DNA of 64,000 nt from Desertimonas sp963772825 (lineage in GTDB: Bacteria > Actinomycetota > Acidimicrobiia > Acidimicrobiales > Ilumatobacteraceae): assembly GCA_963772825.1 (NCBI GenBank), contig CAVYYX010000014.1:1-64000 (forward strand). The letters run 5' to 3'. Made by a program: the position numbers and the translations under genes. Position 1 is the stretch's first letter, and the number at the start of each line of letters is the position of its first letter. Of this stretch, positions 61,047 to 64,000 are shown piece after piece. The notes beneath the pieces are model-generated. The model ran no database searches, was not told the DNA's origin, and saw only the letters and a list, made by a program, of their open reading frames with translations.

Positions 61047-64000
61047 ATGCCTCCCGCCGCTCGCGTCGTCGCTACCTGGCAGCGCGACGCCGTGCACGTG
61101 TGGGGCTGGGACGGGGTGCAGACGATGCCTCCGTTCTGGCTCGTCGGCGGGTTCCCCTCGTCCGGCAGGTCGAATTCGCCGTCGCACCATGGCTTTCACT
61201 CTTCGCTCGACGTCGTCACCCCGTCGGGCGAACGGCTGCGCCCGGTGTCGGTGCGCCTCGATGCCGTCGCCGGGCTCGACTGGCTGCGCGCCGCCAACGT
61301 CGACAGCGACTCGGTGCGCTGGTTCGGCGCCATCGCCACGTTCGCCGATCGAGTGGTCACGGCCGGCGCCGTCTGCCCGTTCATCACGACATCGGCCGAC
61401 CGCGGCGCCTTCGACGGTCCGCATGCCGTCGCCGACGTGCACTGGGAGCCGACTCTCGACGCGACGACCGAGGCGTTCCTCGACGCGCTGGCGGCAACGA
61501 TGCCGCCGATCTGCTTGTCCGACGTGCCGGCGAGCGACCTCGACACGCGCCGGCGGTGCACCGGATCGATCTTCCGACAGTTCGTCGACAACGCCGCCCG
61601 CGCCCACCTGCAGCGGGCCGGGTGGGAACCCGTGGTACCTCGCGGTCGTTCGGCAACGACCGCCGTTTGCAGGCTCGTCTTCCGCGCCCTCACGAGCCAG
61701 GACCCCCGCGTGCGGACGACGCAAGCCGCCCATGCCGACGCCGTCGGCCCGGTCGCCGACATCGTCCGGCGCCTCGGCGAACGGGCCCGCGGCGGGCCCG
61801 TACTGGTCAGGCGCCTCCGGCTCGTCGTCCCGGACGACCGCCTCGACCCGTGGCGCGTCGACCTCGAGCTCGTCGACGAGGACGACCCCGGGCGGTGGTG
61901 CAGTGCCGTCGACGTGTGGGACGGCAATCCGCTGGCCATCGAGGTCGCCGGCGGAGCTCACCGGCTGGCCAGCCTCGAGTCCGCCGTCGCCGAGCTGGCC
62001 GCGCTCGCCGCAGCCAACGTCGACGTACTCCAAGCGCTCGCCGAATTGGACCGCCCAGCCGCCGTCGAGCTCGACGTCGACGCTGCCGATGAGTTCCTCG
62101 AACAGGCGCCCGCCGCCCTCGAGCGTCACGGCATCGAGCTGATCGGCCCCGAACATCTCGTGCGGGCGACGGTGGCCGTGCGCGGCCGGGCATCACCGTC
62201 GCCGGCGAGCGACCGGGCGGCGGGCTTCAACCGGGACACGATCGTGCGCTGGACCCTCACCGCCAGCGACGAACGCGGGGCGTCGGCGATCTCGGCGGCC
62301 GAGCTGGCCCGCGCCGAGCAGAGCGGAGCGTCGTTGCTGCACGTCGGCCACCGTTGGGTGCGCATCGATCCCGCCGCCTTGCGCAAGGTGCGCGCCAGGC
62401 ATGACGCCTACCTCGACCAGATCGAGCAGCTCGCCGCCGCCAACGCCGAGGGGCGCCAGAACCCGATGGCGATGCTCCAACTCGCCGCCGAGGCAGCCGC
62501 GGCGGGAGACGACCTCGGAGTGGATGAGAATCCCGATCTCGACACTGCTGACGGTCACGTCGTCTCGGCGGCATGGTCTGGGCTGCTCCTCGGAGGGCTG
62601 CCCGACACGACGCTGCACGAGGAGGTCGAACCGGCATCGTTCACCGGCGAGCTGCGGCCCTACCAACGCCGCGGCCTCAGCTGGCTGCGATTCCTCGAAC
62701 GCCTCGGCCTCGGCGGTTGCCTCGCCGACGACATGGGGCTCGGAAAGACGGCGACCACCCTCGCCCACCTCGTCGACCGACCTGGTCCGCACCTCGTCGT
62801 GTGTCCCCTCTCCGTCGTCCACAACTGGGAGACCGAGACCCGACGTTTCACGCCGTCGATGTCCGTCACGGTGCACCACGGCGCTCAACGCCACGCTGTC
62901 AACGGCGACGATGACGGCGAACCGGCGGCGGTGCTAGCGGCCAGCGATCTGGTGGTCACCACCTATGGTCTGGTCACCCGCGACCTCGACGTCCTCGCCG
63001 AGGTTGCCTGGTCGACCGTCGTGCTCGACGAGGCGCAGTTCGTCAAGAATCCGGCGACCCGTTCTGCCCGCGCCGTGCGCAAGCTGTCCGCCGGCCAGCG
63101 CATCGCCCTCACCGGCACCCCCGTCGAGAACCGTCTGTCCGAGCTGTGGGCGATCCTCGATTGGGCCAACCCGGGCATGCTCGGGTCACGCGAGAAGTTC
63201 CGCCACCGCTACTCCAAGCCGATCGAGCGTGGCGACGACGGTGAGGTCGCCGCAGAGGCCGCCGCCGCGCTGCGGGCGCTCACCCAGCCGTTCGTGCTGC
63301 GCCGCTCGAAGGCCGACCGCCAGCTGGTTCCCGAGCTGCCGGACAAGATCGAGCAGGTCGCCTGGGCCGGGCTCACCCGCGAGCAGGCGGTCCTCTATCA
63401 GAAAGTCGTCGACGAGCTGCTCGAGGAGGCCGGTCAGCACGAAGGGATGAAGCGGCGCTCGATCGTCCTCGCCGCCCTCACCAAGCTCAAGCAGATCTGC
63501 AACCATCCGGCCCACGCCCTCGGTGACGGGTCACGACTTCACGGCCGGTCGGGCAAGCTGATCCGCTTCGAGGAACTCGTCGACGAGTTGGTGGATGTCG
63601 GTGAGCGGGCGCTCGTGTTCACCCAGTTCGTCGAGATGGGTGTGCTGCTGCGCCGGCACCTCGCCGAGAGATACGGGTGGTCCGTTCCGTTCCTGCGCGG
63701 GGCGACGTCCAAGTCGGGGCGCGACCGGGTTGTCACCGAGTTCCAGGCCGGCGCAGGGCCACCGTTGCTGCTCGTGTCGCTGAAGGCCGGCGGCACCGGG
63801 CTCAACCTCACCGCGGCGAGCCAGGTGATCCACTACGACCGGTGGTGGAACCCGGCGGTCGAGAACCAGGCCACCGACCGGGCCTGGCGGATCGGCCAAG
63901 GCCAGACCGTCCTCGTCCACAAGCTGGTGTGCGAGGGCACGGTGGAGGAACGCATCGCCAAGTTGATCGACGACAAGCAGGCCCTCGCCGACCTCGTGAT
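61047..64000 (+). CDS. SNF2-family DEAD/DEAH-box helicase, 3' end cut by the window
   Basis: The frame is open from ATG 61047 to the end of the window (984 codons seen, no stop). Residues 1-500 are an N-terminal SNF2-associated region of little conservation. The helicase core begins about 540: ELRPYQRRGLSWLRFLERLGLGGCLADDMGLGKT (motif I), VVCPLSVVHNWETE, VVLDEAQF (DEAQ-type motif II), ALTGTPVENRLSELW (III), then the second domain RALVFTQFVEMGVLL, VSLKAGGTGLNLTAASQVIHYDRWWNPAVENQATDRAWRIGQ (V-VI) and a Val/Glu-rich end. It remodels DNA-protein complexes using ATP; bacterial forms often pair with a SWIM zinc-finger gene downstream. Confidence 0.93.
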   Translation, partial: MPPAARVVATWQRDAVHVWGWDGVQTMPPFWLVGGFPSSGRSNSPSHHGFHSSLDVVTPSGERLRPVSVRLDAVAGLDWLRAANVDSDSVRWFGAIATFADRVVTAGAVCPFITTSADRGAFDGPHAVADVHWEPTLDATTEAFLDALAATMPPICLSDVPASDLDTRRRCTGSIFRQFVDNAARAHLQRAGWEPVVPRGRSATTAVCRLVFRALTSQDPRVRTTQAAHADAVGPVADIVRRLGERARGGPVLVRRLRLVVPDDRLDPWRVDLELVDEDDPGRWCSAVDVWDGNPLAIEVAGGAHRLASLESAVAELAALAAANVDVLQALAELDRPAAVELDVDAADEFLEQAPAALERHGIELIGPEHLVRATVAVRGRASPSPASDRAAGFNRDTIVRWTLTASDERGASAISAAELARAEQSGASLLHVGHRWVRIDPAALRKVRARHDAYLDQIEQLAAANAEGRQNPMAMLQLAAEAAAAGDDLGVDENPDLDTADGHVVSAAWSGLLLGGLPDTTLHEEVEPASFTGELRPYQRRGLSWLRFLERLGLGGCLADDMGLGKTATTLAHLVDRPGPHLVVCPLSVVHNWETETRRFTPSMSVTVHHGAQRHAVNGDDDGEPAAVLAASDLVVTTYGLVTRDLDVLAEVAWSTVVLDEAQFVKNPATRSARAVRKLSAGQRIALTGTPVENRLSELWAILDWANPGMLGSREKFRHRYSKPIERGDDGEVAAEAAAALRALTQPFVLRRSKADRQLVPELPDKIEQVAWAGLTREQAVLYQKVVDELLEEAGQHEGMKRRSIVLAALTKLKQICNHPAHALGDGSRLHGRSGKLIRFEELVDELVDVGERALVFTQFVEMGVLLRRHLAERYGWSVPFLRGATSKSGRDRVVTEFQAGAGPPLLLVSLKAGGTGLNLTAASQVIHYDRWWNPAVENQATDRAWRIGQGQTVLVHKLVCEGTVEERIAKLIDDKQALADLV

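Noticed and set aside
61047..64000. Anti-phage defence system around the SNF2 helicase
   Set aside because: No methyltransferase, nuclease or other defence partner is visible in the window; bacterial SNF2 genes are often standalone.

Overview
The window is high-GC DNA with frequent GTG starts, very tight gene packing (many 4-bp stop/start overlaps) and an actinobacterial gene set: a Tad pilus locus with a DUF4244-type mini-pilin, a topA-tmk-holB block, an Eis-like acetyltransferase, DUF1996 and DUF2291 proteins, and a DasR-type operator. An actinobacterium fits well. An Ilumatobacter-like member of the Acidimicrobiia is my guess from overall style, not a demonstrated placement.

Bases 1-10.6 kb hold a carbohydrate locus. 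The end of a SorC-type regulator and a nucleoside-hydrolase relative lie on the plus strand. Facing them on the minus strand is an eight-gene operon: split transketolase (two subunits), FGGY kinase, DUF2291 membrane protein, ribose-type ABC importer (ATPase, permease, binding protein) and a TIM-barrel sugar isomerase. Isomerase, kinase and split transketolase recall the published D-apiose transketolase route. Bases 11-21.6 kb hold mixed genes: enoyl-CoA hydratase family, asparaginase II family, AI-2E exporter, YcaQ-like glycosylase, SDR, cyclophilin, a Fur-family regulator divergent from a znuABC-like metal importer, and a sigma factor coupled to a double-VOC protein.

Bases 21.6-35.4 kb are the most interesting part. 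A peptide-type ABC importer (binding protein, two permeases, two ATPases) is interleaved with a cytoplasmic beta-lactamase-fold hydrolase (AmiE-like), MurNAc-6-P etherase (MurQ) and anhydroMurNAc kinase (AnmK). It reads as a muropeptide scavenging operon. It diverges from a GNAT-GntR/UTRA reading frame across two overlapping palindromes that match the DasR (dre) operator. A second, sugar-type ABC importer converges on that regulator. Several genes here carry apparent one-base frameshifts, often in G/C runs.

Bases 35.5-64 kb are mostly housekeeping: a cysteine-less DksA/TraR-like protein, an ABC1/UbiB kinase, a Bax-inhibitor-1 protein, a primary-type sigma factor, Eis-like GNAT, Tad pilus genes (ssd-tadA-tadB-tadC-pilin-tadE), STAS protein, RsgA, an MMPL transporter, topA-tmk-holB, a secreted operon (cupredoxin, beta-helix protein, DUF1996), two divergent AI-2E transporters, tRNA-Thr(CGT), and a SNF2 helicase running off the window end. 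Two families of short dispersed intergenic repeats (six and three copies) and one 27-bp triple tandem repeat are scattered through the window. I saw no rRNA, transposase, CRISPR array or prophage.
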